A DNA stretch of 64,000 nt from Mucilaginibacter sp. PAMB04168 (GTDB taxonomy: Bacteria; Bacteroidota; Bacteroidia; Sphingobacteriales; Sphingobacteriaceae): the NCBI RefSeq assembly GCF_039634365.2, contig NZ_CP155079.2, positions 2,046,001 through 2,110,000 of the forward strand, read 5' to 3'. The position numbers and the translations under genes were made by a program. Positions 20,884 to 30,910 of the stretch are shown here, piece after piece. The notes below the pieces were generated by a model, which was not told where the DNA came from, did not search any database, and was given only the letters and a program-made list of their open reading frames with translations. How positions within the stretch are numbered: position 1 is the first letter of the stretch; each line of letters opens with the position of its first letter.

Positions 20884-23800
20884 ATGAAAGTTTTGCTCAA
20901 AACCACACTGCTATGCCTATGGACATTCGTGTCCTTGAGTGTAGTGGCTTCCTCTCACAGCAAAAAAGCACATCCCACCCGTAAGCGATTCCCCCAAACA
21001 ACCCGGGCCGATTATCAGGGTACGGTGTCGGATGCTCAGAACAACCCTTTAGCCGATGTTGCAATCAGGGTGTCGGGAAAGCAGATAGTAGTTAAAACCA
21101 ACAGGAAAGGCCTATTCAATTTAACGGCAGAAAGTGGCGACACCATTGTTGTAAGTTTAAACGGATTTAAGAACTTAACCTACATTTTGGGTAACGAAGC
21201 TCAACTTGCCCTAACATTAGAAGCAGATAACACTTTGCCGTTGGTTAAGCCTACCACAGTGCAGCAGATATACCATTCTGTTCCACAGGAGTTTAACGTT
21301 AGTTCAACAGACGCTGTGTATAACAGCGAGTTAATTAAATCTCCGGTTACGAGTTTCAGGAACGCAATAACCGGCCGGCTCGCTGGTTTGTATACATTAC
21401 AAACGTCCGGACTTCCTGGTTCAGACGGGGCAAACCTAACCTTAAGGGGCCAGAGCCCTATAATTCTTATAGATGGAGTAGTTGCCAACCTAACCACTTT
21501 TGATTTAGAAGAGATTGAATCGGTGACGGTTTTAAAGGATGCACTTGCCACGGCCATGTTAGGCGTACGTGGTAGCCATGGGGCCATCTTGGTTACTACC
21601 CGAAAGGGGAGTGCCAGAAAACAGCAGCTGTCGTTCACCGTACAATCTGCTGTACAACAGCCAATAACCTGGCCTAAACCGCTAAACGCGTTTAACTATG
21701 CAACGCTGAGAAATGAAGCATTACGCAATGACGGCGTGCCGGCTGCATCCGGTTTATATTACAATCAGGCTGCACTTGATGCTTACAAAAACAATTCTGA
21801 TCCCATTAATTTTCCGAATGTAGATTACAGGCGGGCTATTACCAAAAACAGTTCTGTATTTAATAGGTACACCTTTAGTGCAAGCGGTGGCAACCAGTCG
21901 GCCAAATACTTCGTTTCATTAGAACATGTAAACCAGGGCGGCTTTTTTAAAACGGTTGATACTACCGCTTATAATACTAACAACAACTTTAAAAGCTATG
22001 TCATCCGCTCAAACGTTGATTTGAACATTACCAACAAGCTAACCGGCGGGTTATATCTTTTAGGTAGAATTCAGAATACAAACGAGCCTGGCGTTACCAC
22101 CGGAACAATTATCTCCAATTTGTTAAATACTCCGGCTAATGCGTACCCGCTTTTAAATCCTAACAATTCGTATGGCGGTTCGCAACTCTATCAAACTAAC
22201 CTGTTGGCGCAAACCATTGGCTCAGGTTACCGGCAACGATATTTCAGAGATATTCTCGTGAACCTGTATTTAAAGCAGAATCTGGATGATTTAGTTAAAG
22301 GCTTATGGATTAAAGGAAAAGTGGCCTATAACTCAACTCTGGCAGAAGATATCAATAGAAGCAAATCGTTTGCAGTGTTTCAGCAAGGTGCTACGTCCCT
22401 GGCTCAATTTGGCACAAATGGCGCACAATCAAATTCCAATTCAATAGCCTACCAGGGCAGGCAGGATTACGAGGAATTTTCGATTGGGTACGATAAGAAC
22501 TTTAATAAGCACGGTTTAAATGTACTGTTATTAGCCAATAGGGACAATGCAACCACCCCAAGCGATGCGCAAGCTTTGCCATATACCATTGTGGGGACCT
22601 CAGGTAGGTTTGCCTATAATTACGATGGTAAATACCTGGCAGAAGCTGCCTTTGGGTTTAATGGTTCGAACCGCTACCCGCCTGATGGCAACACCAAGCT
22701 GGGCTTCTTTCCTGCTTTCGGCTTGGGATGGAACATAGAGAAAGAGGATTTTATGAAGCCGGTAAGCATGCTTAATCGTTTAAAGCTTTATGCCTCTTAC
22801 GGTATAAGTGGATGGGATAATCCTGGCTATTTTATTTACTACCCACGCTATTTTGACGGCCCTTCCCCTTATTTTGGAACCGGTGCAGGTACAGTAACAT
22901 CTATCACAGAGGGAGTACTGCCCAATGCCAACATAACGTTCGAGAAAGCAAAAAAACTAAATATCGGATTAACCGGAACATTGCTGGATAACAGGCTGTC
23001 GTTCACGGCAGAGTATTACAATAATAAATACTATGATTTAATTCAGCAACGTGGTGCCAGTGCTGGTTTGTTGGGCAATATTTACCCTGATGAGAACATT
23101 GGGCAAAACAGGTATTATGGTTGGGAAGGGCAGTTGAGTTGGCAACAACATGTTAACAAGTTCCAATACTTCATATCAGTAAACGCATCAACCGTAGGCA
23201 GTAAAGTATTATTTGCTGACGAAGTAACCCGTCCATACGCCTACATGTATCAAACAGGTCAGCCCGTTGGCCAGCAGTTCGGGTATGTTTCACAAGGTTT
23301 GTTTCAAAGCCAGGCCGAAATTAACAGTAGCCCTACCACTGTTGGTTACAAACCACAGCCGGGCGATATCAAGTATCAGGATCTAAACGCCGACGGAATC
23401 ATCAATCAAAATGATATTACTGCTATCGGGTCTACCAAGCCGCTTTTCTTTTACGGCATTTCACTCGGTGCAGGCTGGAAAGGAATTGATTTTAGCGTGC
23501 TGTTTCAAGGCGTCCAAAACCGGAATGTTTATTTAAGCGGCAACAGTTACTGGGCGTTTCAGAACAACGGTACCGGACAAGCATACGAACAGAACCTGAA
23601 CCGATGGACGCCACAAACGGCAGCAACGGCCACCTACCCGCGGCTGAGTTATGGTGCCAATTCTAACAACGATGCCATGTCTTCTTTCTGGATCAGGAGC
23701 GGGGATTATTTCCGCTTAAAAAATATTGAGATAGGCTATTCCTTGCCAACCGCATGGGTGAGCAAATTAGGACTAAGTTCTACAAGGCTTTTTGCCAATG

Positions 23801-23916
23801 GCTATAATCTGTTTACAAAAAGTTCATCACAATTGGATGGATTGTCTCCTGAGTCTTTTGCTGGCGGCTTCCCGGTACTCCGCCTCTATAACTTTGGTAT
23901 AAACGTAAAATTTTAA
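20884..23916 (+). CDS. SusC-type TonB-dependent transporter 2, divergent form
   Basis: 1010 aa. Signal peptide, a basic SHSKKAHPTRKR segment (about 24-36), a CarboxypepD_reg-like domain (about 42-115), plug (about 140-245, with LTLRGQSPIILIDGVVANL and SVTVLKDALATAMLGVRGSHGAILVTT) and barrel. It lacks the VVVVGYGTQ segment that links the N-terminal domain to the plug in the other four SusC proteins here and has about 30 unrelated residues instead (LPLVKPTTVQQIYHSVPQEF region). The plug and barrel look intact, so it is probably functional but engages its partner or TonB differently. Paired with SusD2, 13 bp downstream. Long leader upstream. Confidence 0.93.
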   Translation: MKVLLKTTLLCLWTFVSLSVVASSHSKKAHPTRKRFPQTTRADYQGTVSDAQNNPLADVAIRVSGKQIVVKTNRKGLFNLTAESGDTIVVSLNGFKNLTYILGNEAQLALTLEADNTLPLVKPTTVQQIYHSVPQEFNVSSTDAVYNSELIKSPVTSFRNAITGRLAGLYTLQTSGLPGSDGANLTLRGQSPIILIDGVVANLTTFDLEEIESVTVLKDALATAMLGVRGSHGAILVTTRKGSARKQQLSFTVQSAVQQPITWPKPLNAFNYATLRNEALRNDGVPAASGLYYNQAALDAYKNNSDPINFPNVDYRRAITKNSSVFNRYTFSASGGNQSAKYFVSLEHVNQGGFFKTVDTTAYNTNNNFKSYVIRSNVDLNITNKLTGGLYLLGRIQNTNEPGVTTGTIISNLLNTPANAYPLLNPNNSYGGSQLYQTNLLAQTIGSGYRQRYFRDILVNLYLKQNLDDLVKGLWIKGKVAYNSTLAEDINRSKSFAVFQQGATSLAQFGTNGAQSNSNSIAYQGRQDYEEFSIGYDKNFNKHGLNVLLLANRDNATTPSDAQALPYTIVGTSGRFAYNYDGKYLAEAAFGFNGSNRYPPDGNTKLGFFPAFGLGWNIEKEDFMKPVSMLNRLKLYASYGISGWDNPGYFIYYPRYFDGPSPYFGTGAGTVTSITEGVLPNANITFEKAKKLNIGLTGTLLDNRLSFTAEYYNNKYYDLIQQRGASAGLLGNIYPDENIGQNRYYGWEGQLSWQQHVNKFQYFISVNASTVGSKVLFADEVTRPYAYMYQTGQPVGQQFGYVSQGLFQSQAEINSSPTTVGYKPQPGDIKYQDLNADGIINQNDITAIGSTKPLFFYGISLGAGWKGIDFSVLFQGVQNRNVYLSGNSYWAFQNNGTGQAYEQNLNRWTPQTAATATYPRLSYGANSNNDAMSSFWIRSGDYFRLKNIEIGYSLPTAWVSKLGLSSTRLFANGYNLFTKSSSQLDGLSPESFAGGFPVLRLYNFGINVKF

Positions 23917-23929
23917 CGACCTCACAAGT

Positions 23930-25663
23930 ATGAAAAAGCATTTTTACTTAATATGTTCATTCGGGCTGTTCATCTTCATGAGTACGTCCTGTCGTAAGTA
24001 CGAAGAGCAGCCAAAAGACTGGTTTACCAAAGAAATGGCCTTCGACTCAACCGACAAGAATGGGATTGTAGCAGGTTATGTGTTGAACAACATTTATACC
24101 TACATCCCCGACGGGTTTGCCCGGGTAAACGGCGAATTTTTAGATGCGGCAACAGATGATGCCGTACCATCGAGGTACAACACGCAGGTTGAATATTTTA
24201 CCCGCGGTACGGTTACGGCTCAAAATAACCCTGAAGAAAATACCGGCAACGGCTACACACTAACTTTTTGGGCCAATTGTTATTCCGGCATTCGCAGAGC
24301 CAACTTGTTTTTAGCCAATATTAACAAAGTGCCGGTAACCGCGCAAACTAAGCAATACTGGATTTCGGAAGCCCGTTTTTTGCGTGCCTATTTTTACTGG
24401 GAACTGCTTAAAAGATATGGCGGCGTGCCCCTTATAGGTGATACCGTTTACGGTTTGGAAGATGACATTAAACTTCCCCGGAACACTTTTGCCGAAACGG
24501 TAGATTACATTATAAGTGAATGTAATTCGGTCAAAAATAATATGCGCCCCGATCCTGTTTCAACTTCCGACTTCGGGCGGGTATCAAAAGGTGCAGCGGT
24601 TGCATTAAAATGCCGTGTATTGCTTTATGCTGCCAGTCCGCTTTTTAACGGCGGTGGTTTTGAATCTGATGCCACAAAAAAGGCATTAACCGGTTACCCA
24701 AGCAATAACCCAAATCGCTGGCAAGCAGTTGCAGATGCTTATACCGAATTTAAAGCTTTGGGTTATTACAACCTGGTTTCCAGCGGTACTCCAACGCCTT
24801 TTATCTCAGTATTTATCAATAAGATGTCGGCCGAGATAATTTTTGCCAAGCAAAGTGCCAACACCCTTACACTCGAGAATAACCAATCTCCTGTTGGATA
24901 CATTGCCGCAAACGTAAAAAGTCAGGGGTTAACCAGTCCTACCCAAAATTTGGTTGATGCATTTCCAATGTTAAACGGATTGGGTATCAATGATGCCGGA
25001 TCAGGCTATTCGGCGTCTGCACCTTACAATGGCCGTGATCCGAGGTTGGCTGCCACTGTATTTCATAATGGTTTAATCTGGTTAAACCGCCCCGTGCAAA
25101 CTTATGAAGGCGGTTTAGACAAACCCAATAACACGGGTATATCCACTGTTCAAACCCGTACTGGTTATTACCTGCGTAAATTCCTGGGCAACTTTGCTAC
25201 CAGTACTACCTACTCTAATACCAGTCATAACTTTCCCATTTTTCGTTATGCGGAGATCATCCTGAATTATGCGGAAGCGCTGAATGAACTTGGGCGAACA
25301 GAAGAGGCCGTTCAACAGGTTGCTTTGATAAGACAACGGGGAGGTATTGCTGCAGGCGCTAACAGCCGGTATGGTATACCTGCTGGAATTACTCAGGCAA
25401 ACCTCAGAACGCTCATTATGAACGAACGCAGGATTGAATTTGCCTTTGAAGAACACCGCTTTTGGGATATACGGAGATGGAAAATAGCTCCCCAGGTGAT
25501 GACACAGAATCTGGCCGGCGTTTCTATAACCAATGGAACAACGCCGTCTTTTCAACCAATTTCTGTAACAACGCCGGTGTGGAATGATCGCCTGTATCAT
25601 ATGCCCATCCCTTATGACGAAGTGCTCAAGAATCCCAAACTCATTCAAAACGAGGGCTGGTAA
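23930..25663 (+). CDS. SusD/RagB-type lipoprotein 2
   Basis: 577 aa, lipobox ending at Cys21 (MSTSC-RK). SusD features: SEARFLRAYFYWELLKRYGGVPLIGD near residue 145, GRVSKGAAVALKCRVLLYAASPLFNGG near 205, FRYAEIILNYAEALNELG near 435 and NERRIEFAFEEHRFWDIRRWK near 500, ending in LIQNEGW. It should cap SusC2. It is closer to SusD3 than to SusD1 in these motifs (both carry YAASPLFNGG), which suggests pairs 2 and 3 are related duplicates. 41 bp to SusC3, so pairs 2 and 3 are probably one transcript. Confidence 0.95.
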   Translation: MKKHFYLICSFGLFIFMSTSCRKYEEQPKDWFTKEMAFDSTDKNGIVAGYVLNNIYTYIPDGFARVNGEFLDAATDDAVPSRYNTQVEYFTRGTVTAQNNPEENTGNGYTLTFWANCYSGIRRANLFLANINKVPVTAQTKQYWISEARFLRAYFYWELLKRYGGVPLIGDTVYGLEDDIKLPRNTFAETVDYIISECNSVKNNMRPDPVSTSDFGRVSKGAAVALKCRVLLYAASPLFNGGGFESDATKKALTGYPSNNPNRWQAVADAYTEFKALGYYNLVSSGTPTPFISVFINKMSAEIIFAKQSANTLTLENNQSPVGYIAANVKSQGLTSPTQNLVDAFPMLNGLGINDAGSGYSASAPYNGRDPRLAATVFHNGLIWLNRPVQTYEGGLDKPNNTGISTVQTRTGYYLRKFLGNFATSTTYSNTSHNFPIFRYAEIILNYAEALNELGRTEEAVQQVALIRQRGGIAAGANSRYGIPAGITQANLRTLIMNERRIEFAFEEHRFWDIRRWKIAPQVMTQNLAGVSITNGTTPSFQPISVTTPVWNDRLYHMPIPYDEVLKNPKLIQNEGW

Positions 25664-25704
25664 CCTCTATGTTCAGGCAATTAATCATCAATTAAAGATT
25701 AAAA

Positions 25705-28700
25705 ATGAAAAATATTTTTTATTGGGTTCTCGCCATCTACTGCTTATGCAGTGTGAAAGCCATGGCGCAGAACAACAACATCTCAGGATTGGTTTCAGAC
25801 ACGACGGGTGCTCCCATAGCTGGCGCAACCGTTACAGAAAAGGGGGTAAGCAATTCCGTTCAAACAAACGCTGTAGGTCGTTTTACACTTGCCTTAAAAG
25901 GTACATCAAAAACGCTGGTAGTATCTATTGTAGGTTTTATTACAAGGGAGATTAACATAGGCAGTCAGCAAACAATATCGGTAAGGCTGAGAGAATCTTC
26001 TCAAGGGCTTTCGGAAGTTGTAGTGGTAGGCTATGGTACGCAAAAAAAGATAACAACCACAGGCGCCATTAGCACAGTATCGGGTGCGGACCTGCGCCGG
26101 AACCCTGCTGCCAGTATTCAGAACACGATGGCTGGAAAACTTCCGGGCTTTTTTACGCAGCAAACCTCGGGGCGCCCGGGTGCAGATGGGGCCGATTTTT
26201 ACATTCGTGGGGTTAGTTCTTTCAACTCCGGTAACAATTCGCCTACCATTTATGTAGATGATATTGAGTATACGCTCGATCAGTTTTCGAGGCTCGACCC
26301 AAATGAAATTGAATCGGTAACGGTTTTGAAAGATGCATCAGCAACGGCTGTATTTGGTGTCAGGGGAGCTAATGGTGTAATTATCGTTACCACTCGTCGC
26401 GGCAAAATTGGTACCCCTCAAATTACTTTTCGTGGAGAGACCAGCATTTCACAGCCCACTATTTTCCCCAAATTTCTGAATGCGTATGATGCTGCGGTAC
26501 TGTACAACCAGGGCAGGAAAAACGATGGCCAAACACCCCAGTTTTCGGATGCTGATTTGGCCGCCTACCGCGATCATACCGACCCTTACGGGCATCCGGA
26601 CATAAACTGGAAAGATGAGTTGTTTAAAAAGTATAGCCAACAGTATCGCGGCAACTTTGATGTTAGCGGCGGCAGTCAAACCGTTAGATACTTTGTATCT
26701 GCCGGCTATCTTCATCAGGATGGTATGGTAAAGGATTTTGGCAGCAAGGTTGGCGTAAATAACAATTATTACAACGAGCGCTATAACTACCGTTCAAACC
26801 TCGATTTGAAATTAACCTCAAGTACAGATTTCAAAATCGATTTATCAGGCAACATCAGCACCATCAATGTGCCGCAAGTAGGTAGTCCGAACGGCTGGAA
26901 TGATGTATTTGCCGATTATGGCAGTATATGGACGCTTGCACCCTGGGCTTATCCGCTTTACAATCCCGATGGATCATTAGGTTACAGCCAGTGGGCCCGT
27001 AGTCCGGGTACAGGTGGTACCGTTTACGATGCCAATAACATTATTGGCCGGCTAACTTACCTGGGCTATGTGCGCACGTTTGAAAACAACATGAACTTAG
27101 CAGCACAGTTAAATCAAAAGCTGAATTTCGTTACAAAAGGCTTATCGTTAAAAGGAACTTTATCTTACGCTTCTAACTACAACAATCCCAACGTACGCAT
27201 GGATGGCGGCGAGTTTCCTTCCTTTATTTACGATGCTGCTGCTAATACCTATACACCCCGCAATAGTAACGTTTTCCGTGTAAGGAGGTTAATAAGGGGC
27301 TCTAATAATGGCAGTACTATCCGGTTGCTCAATGCGCAGGCATCTTTAAATTACGATAGAAGCTTCGGACCTCATCATGTAAACGCCCTGGCACTGGTGT
27401 TACAACAATCTGATACGCGGGCCGGCACCGGCGAGTATAACTTTAAACCTAGCGTGTTTAGAAGTTATGTTGGTCGTTTAGGTTATAATTTCAGGGAAAA
27501 ATATTTACTGGAATTTAACGGCGCTATTAACGGGTCAGACCGGTTTAACATTGATAAGCGCTTCGGTTTCTTCCCTGCCGTATCAGCCGGCTGGGTAATG
27601 AGTCAGGAAGCATTTATGAAGAAGGTGGATTTTGTTAGTCTGTTTAAAATTCGCGGTTCTTATGGTTTAACAGGTAACGACAAACTCGGCGGATTTAGCT
27701 ATTACTATCAGCAGGTTTATACCTCTAATGGAAACCAGACTTACTTTGGTAACCCAAACCCTAACACCAGCGGCGGTATATATGAAGGAAGACTGGGGAA
27801 CCTGGAGGTAACCTGGGAAACCGAAAAGAAACTGGACTTAGGTTTAGAGCTGGGTTTTTTTAACAATAAGCTTACCGCTACAGTTGAATATTTTAATAAC
27901 AATAGGTTTGATATCCTGACAGACCGCGGCGGAGCAGCCGATCCAAGGTTTGGCTCAGTTTCACTGGCCTTTGGACAGAGTCTTCCGCCGGTTAACATTG
28001 GTAAGGTTAACAATAAGGGCTACGAGTTTGATGTTAATTACAACGGAAGAGTTGCAAAGGATTTTACTTTTAGTGTAAGAGGCACCTATTCTTTTGCAAA
28101 AAACAGAATAGATTTTGCTGATGAGCCTTCGTACTTGTATGGTTACCAGGCATACACAGGTCACCCCATCAATACACAGCGTGTTTATACCTGGATTGGT
28201 TATTACCAGGACGCTAATGATATTGCCAACAGTGCTAAGCCTGCCGGCCTTACCGTTCGTCCGGGAGATTTGAAATATGCTGACTTAAATGGAGACGGTA
28301 TTATTAACGGCTATGATGCCAGCGTGCAGGGTAACCCGAATATCCCTAATACTACAGGGGGCTTAAATTTATCGGTACGGTATAAAAATTTCAACTTTGG
28401 TGTATTCTTCCAGGGATCGAGAAATTTCAATGTGCGGGGCGCTGCCGAAGCCATTCAGCCATTCGGCTCCAACTTCAGGGCTATTCATCAGCAAGCCTGG
28501 ACACCCGAAAATGCAGGCAACGCGCAGTTTCCGCTGCTTTCATTCGTTCCCGGTATCAGCGATTCGAGGGCCTATCCGTCTACCTTCTGGCTAATTCCGG
28601 GAGATTTTATCCGCTTAAAAACCGCCGAAATTGGCTACGCATTTCCCAAGAGTATTGCGTCAAAACTAAAAATGAAGGATTTGAGAATATACTCAAACGG

Positions 28701-28848
28701 ATACAATTTATTTACCTGGACCAAGCTTAGTAAGCTTTATCAATTGGATCCTGAAATTGGTCAGGGTACAAACGGATCAGGCGGTACCGACAGGACCAAT
28801 TATCCGCCGCAAAGGACATTTAACTTTGGTATTTCTGCAACATTTTAA
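25705..28848 (+). CDS. SusC-type TonB-dependent transporter 3
   Basis: 1047 aa. Signal peptide to about residue 21 (AMA-Q), CarboxypepD_reg-like domain (about 25-97), EVVVVGYGTQKK at 104-115, plug (about 117-230, with YVDDIEYTLDQFSRLDPNEIESVTVLKDASATAVFG) and barrel. It has the full set of SusC features, unlike SusC2 just upstream. It follows SusD2 by 41 bp without a terminator and is followed by its own SusD. Imported sugar is presumed to be an arabinogalactan fragment different from those of pairs 1 and 2. Confidence 0.96.
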   Translation: MKNIFYWVLAIYCLCSVKAMAQNNNISGLVSDTTGAPIAGATVTEKGVSNSVQTNAVGRFTLALKGTSKTLVVSIVGFITREINIGSQQTISVRLRESSQGLSEVVVVGYGTQKKITTTGAISTVSGADLRRNPAASIQNTMAGKLPGFFTQQTSGRPGADGADFYIRGVSSFNSGNNSPTIYVDDIEYTLDQFSRLDPNEIESVTVLKDASATAVFGVRGANGVIIVTTRRGKIGTPQITFRGETSISQPTIFPKFLNAYDAAVLYNQGRKNDGQTPQFSDADLAAYRDHTDPYGHPDINWKDELFKKYSQQYRGNFDVSGGSQTVRYFVSAGYLHQDGMVKDFGSKVGVNNNYYNERYNYRSNLDLKLTSSTDFKIDLSGNISTINVPQVGSPNGWNDVFADYGSIWTLAPWAYPLYNPDGSLGYSQWARSPGTGGTVYDANNIIGRLTYLGYVRTFENNMNLAAQLNQKLNFVTKGLSLKGTLSYASNYNNPNVRMDGGEFPSFIYDAAANTYTPRNSNVFRVRRLIRGSNNGSTIRLLNAQASLNYDRSFGPHHVNALALVLQQSDTRAGTGEYNFKPSVFRSYVGRLGYNFREKYLLEFNGAINGSDRFNIDKRFGFFPAVSAGWVMSQEAFMKKVDFVSLFKIRGSYGLTGNDKLGGFSYYYQQVYTSNGNQTYFGNPNPNTSGGIYEGRLGNLEVTWETEKKLDLGLELGFFNNKLTATVEYFNNNRFDILTDRGGAADPRFGSVSLAFGQSLPPVNIGKVNNKGYEFDVNYNGRVAKDFTFSVRGTYSFAKNRIDFADEPSYLYGYQAYTGHPINTQRVYTWIGYYQDANDIANSAKPAGLTVRPGDLKYADLNGDGIINGYDASVQGNPNIPNTTGGLNLSVRYKNFNFGVFFQGSRNFNVRGAAEAIQPFGSNFRAIHQQAWTPENAGNAQFPLLSFVPGISDSRAYPSTFWLIPGDFIRLKTAEIGYAFPKSIASKLKMKDLRIYSNGYNLFTWTKLSKLYQLDPEIGQGTNGSGGTDRTNYPPQRTFNFGISATF

Positions 28849-28881
28849 TGATTGAGGTTTAAATCAATAACAAGATATTTT

Positions 28882-30702
28882 ATGAGAAAGAGCTTATTTA
28901 TCATATTAGGTGCTTACATAGTCCTATCTTCCTGCAGTAAAACATCAGGGTTTCTGGATACTTCAGCACCTGCCTTGGATGAAGCGCAAACATTTACCGA
29001 CAGTTTGCGCACTATGCAGTTTTTAAACGGGATTTACGCTGAAGGAAATGCTGGTGAAACCAGTTATGCAGGCATCGGGTTTTCCTTCAACAAACGAAGA
29101 TGGGAAACGCACGGCAACTGGGAAACCTCTGCAGACGATGCAGAATACTCATTAAGCTCTGCCACCCGTCCGTCAGTAATGTTTTATCAGGGCACCTTTT
29201 CACCGGCAAACTATGGTTCGAGCCCAAAGGCTACAGATATTTGGGCAACACCGTACCGGAATATACGACGGTGTAATGTGCTGTTAAAAAATATTGACAG
29301 GGCGCCTCTTACTACTGTTACCAAAAACCGAATGCGCGGTGAGGCACGGTGTTTACGTGCCTGGTACTATCTGCAGCTGCTTATTGTTTACGGCGGGGTG
29401 CCAAACGTAGGGGATAGCGTTTATGGCATCGAAGATTTTATTGATCTTCCGCGTCAAAATTTTGCGGAATTTGTGACTTACCTATCTAACGAGCTGGATC
29501 AGGCAATGCAACTGTTGCCTGCACCTAACGCGGCTCCGCCAGCAGGGTACCAGGATGCTGATTTTGGCCGGGTAACTAAAGGAACCGCAATGGGGTTAAA
29601 ATCAAGGTTGTTGTTATATGCCGCCAGTCCGTTGTTTAATGGCGGTGCCATACCGGCTGCAAATGCACAGCAAAAGGCAATTGTAAGTTACCCGGAGTAC
29701 AACGTAAGCCGCTGGCAGGCCGCAGCTGATGCAGCTGATGCTGTTATTAATAGCGGATATTATTCTTTAAATGTTAACACTGCCAAACCAGGGCTTGGTT
29801 TCTATGAGGTTTTTTTAACCAGGGCCAATAAGGAATATATTTTTATGGTGACCCGTCCAAATAATAAAGATTTTGAGTCTTATTATCTGCCCGGAACAAG
29901 GAGTGGGCAGAACTATTCACGCCCTACTCAGGATGTGGTGGATGCGTTTCCAATGCTTAACGGAAAAGCAATTAATGACCCGGCATCTGGTTACAGTCCT
30001 AATAATCCTTACGTTAAACGCGATCCGCGGTTTAATTACAGTATCATTTTTAATGGCTCCAGGTATCAAAGTAATTCAAATGTTCAGGATTTTGTTTGGA
30101 CCTTTACCGGCACCGGATCTAACGGCGATGCATTTTCATCTGGCGGTAATACAGGGTATTTTTGCCGTAAAATGTGCGACAGTACCATAACAAATAACGT
30201 AGGTGCCAGCCCGACCAGGAACTGGCCATTGATGCGTTATGCCGAAATATTATTAAACTATGCAGAAGCAATTAACGAAACCGGAAGAATAGACCTTTCT
30301 TATCCGAAATTAAGAGAACTTAGGGAAAGGGCAGGCATTGAGCCCGGGGCAGATAACAATTATGGAATGAAAGCCAATATGACGCAGGCCGAAATGCGGG
30401 CATTTATTCAAAACGAGCGGAGAATTGAGCTGGCCTTTGAAGATCAGCGTTGGCACGATATAAGAAGGTGGAAAATCGCCATGTCGCTTTACAACGGTGG
30501 TCCAAATGGTTTTAACCGGGTAATGCATCCAATACGTGTGGGGTCAGCCGGTTCTTTAACCACCGGAGTTGGCTTAACTTTTACCTACCAGGTCGAAAAT
30601 AATATTCGTCAGCATGTGTTCAGACCCGAAATGTATTTGTTGCCAATAATGGACGAGGAGATCCGAAAAATGCCGTCGATGATTCAAAATCCAGGGTGGT
30701 AA
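28882..30702 (+). CDS. SusD/RagB-type lipoprotein 3
   Basis: 606 aa from the ATG at 28882. A TTG thirty bases upstream (28852) would add ten residues before a complete lipoprotein signal and overlaps the end of SusC3, so I reject it. The lipobox ends at Cys18 (LSSC-SK). SusD motifs: RGEARCLRAWYYLQLLIVYGGVPNVGD, GRVTKGTAMGLKSRLLLYAASPLFNGG, LMRYAEILLNYAEAINETG, NERRIELAFEDQRWHDIRRWK, ending in MIQNPGW. It is the last gene of the three tandem pairs. No SusE/F-like extra surface glycan-binding protein follows. Confidence 0.95.
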   Translation: MRKSLFIILGAYIVLSSCSKTSGFLDTSAPALDEAQTFTDSLRTMQFLNGIYAEGNAGETSYAGIGFSFNKRRWETHGNWETSADDAEYSLSSATRPSVMFYQGTFSPANYGSSPKATDIWATPYRNIRRCNVLLKNIDRAPLTTVTKNRMRGEARCLRAWYYLQLLIVYGGVPNVGDSVYGIEDFIDLPRQNFAEFVTYLSNELDQAMQLLPAPNAAPPAGYQDADFGRVTKGTAMGLKSRLLLYAASPLFNGGAIPAANAQQKAIVSYPEYNVSRWQAAADAADAVINSGYYSLNVNTAKPGLGFYEVFLTRANKEYIFMVTRPNNKDFESYYLPGTRSGQNYSRPTQDVVDAFPMLNGKAINDPASGYSPNNPYVKRDPRFNYSIIFNGSRYQSNSNVQDFVWTFTGTGSNGDAFSSGGNTGYFCRKMCDSTITNNVGASPTRNWPLMRYAEILLNYAEAINETGRIDLSYPKLRELRERAGIEPGADNNYGMKANMTQAEMRAFIQNERRIELAFEDQRWHDIRRWKIAMSLYNGGPNGFNRVMHPIRVGSAGSLTTGVGLTFTYQVENNIRQHVFRPEMYLLPIMDEEIRKMPSMIQNPGW

Positions 30703-30910
30703 ATCAACGCAGCTGATTTGTCTTAAACAAATATAGCTTGATAGATAGTAAATAGTTGTAGTGGTGATACCTGAGTGGCTGTCACCATTACATATTTATA
30801 CCTGCTGAATATGTTGATTGGCCAAAAAAAGACAGATACGGGCAACTTTTGGAGTGCCATTGGTATATATTAAGGGCACATTTAGGGGTATTGTATAACT
30901 TGGTAAAAAC
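30703..30910. other. 208-bp gap between the SusC/D block and the second enzyme group
   Basis: Two hairpins are visible: ATTTGT/ACAAAT (30716-30721 with 30727-30732) and TGGTGA/TCACCA (30762-30767 with 30782-30787). Neither is followed by a T run. TTAGGGGTA at 30881-30889 is a single C-box on the opposite strand; no direct repeat like the other promoters is present. The following genes may therefore rely on read-through or a different promoter. Confidence 0.4.

Noticed and set aside
30881..30889. TTAGGGGTA before the second enzyme group as a fifth C-box operator.
   Set aside because: It is on the opposite strand, single, and not followed by a -7 element at the usual distance.
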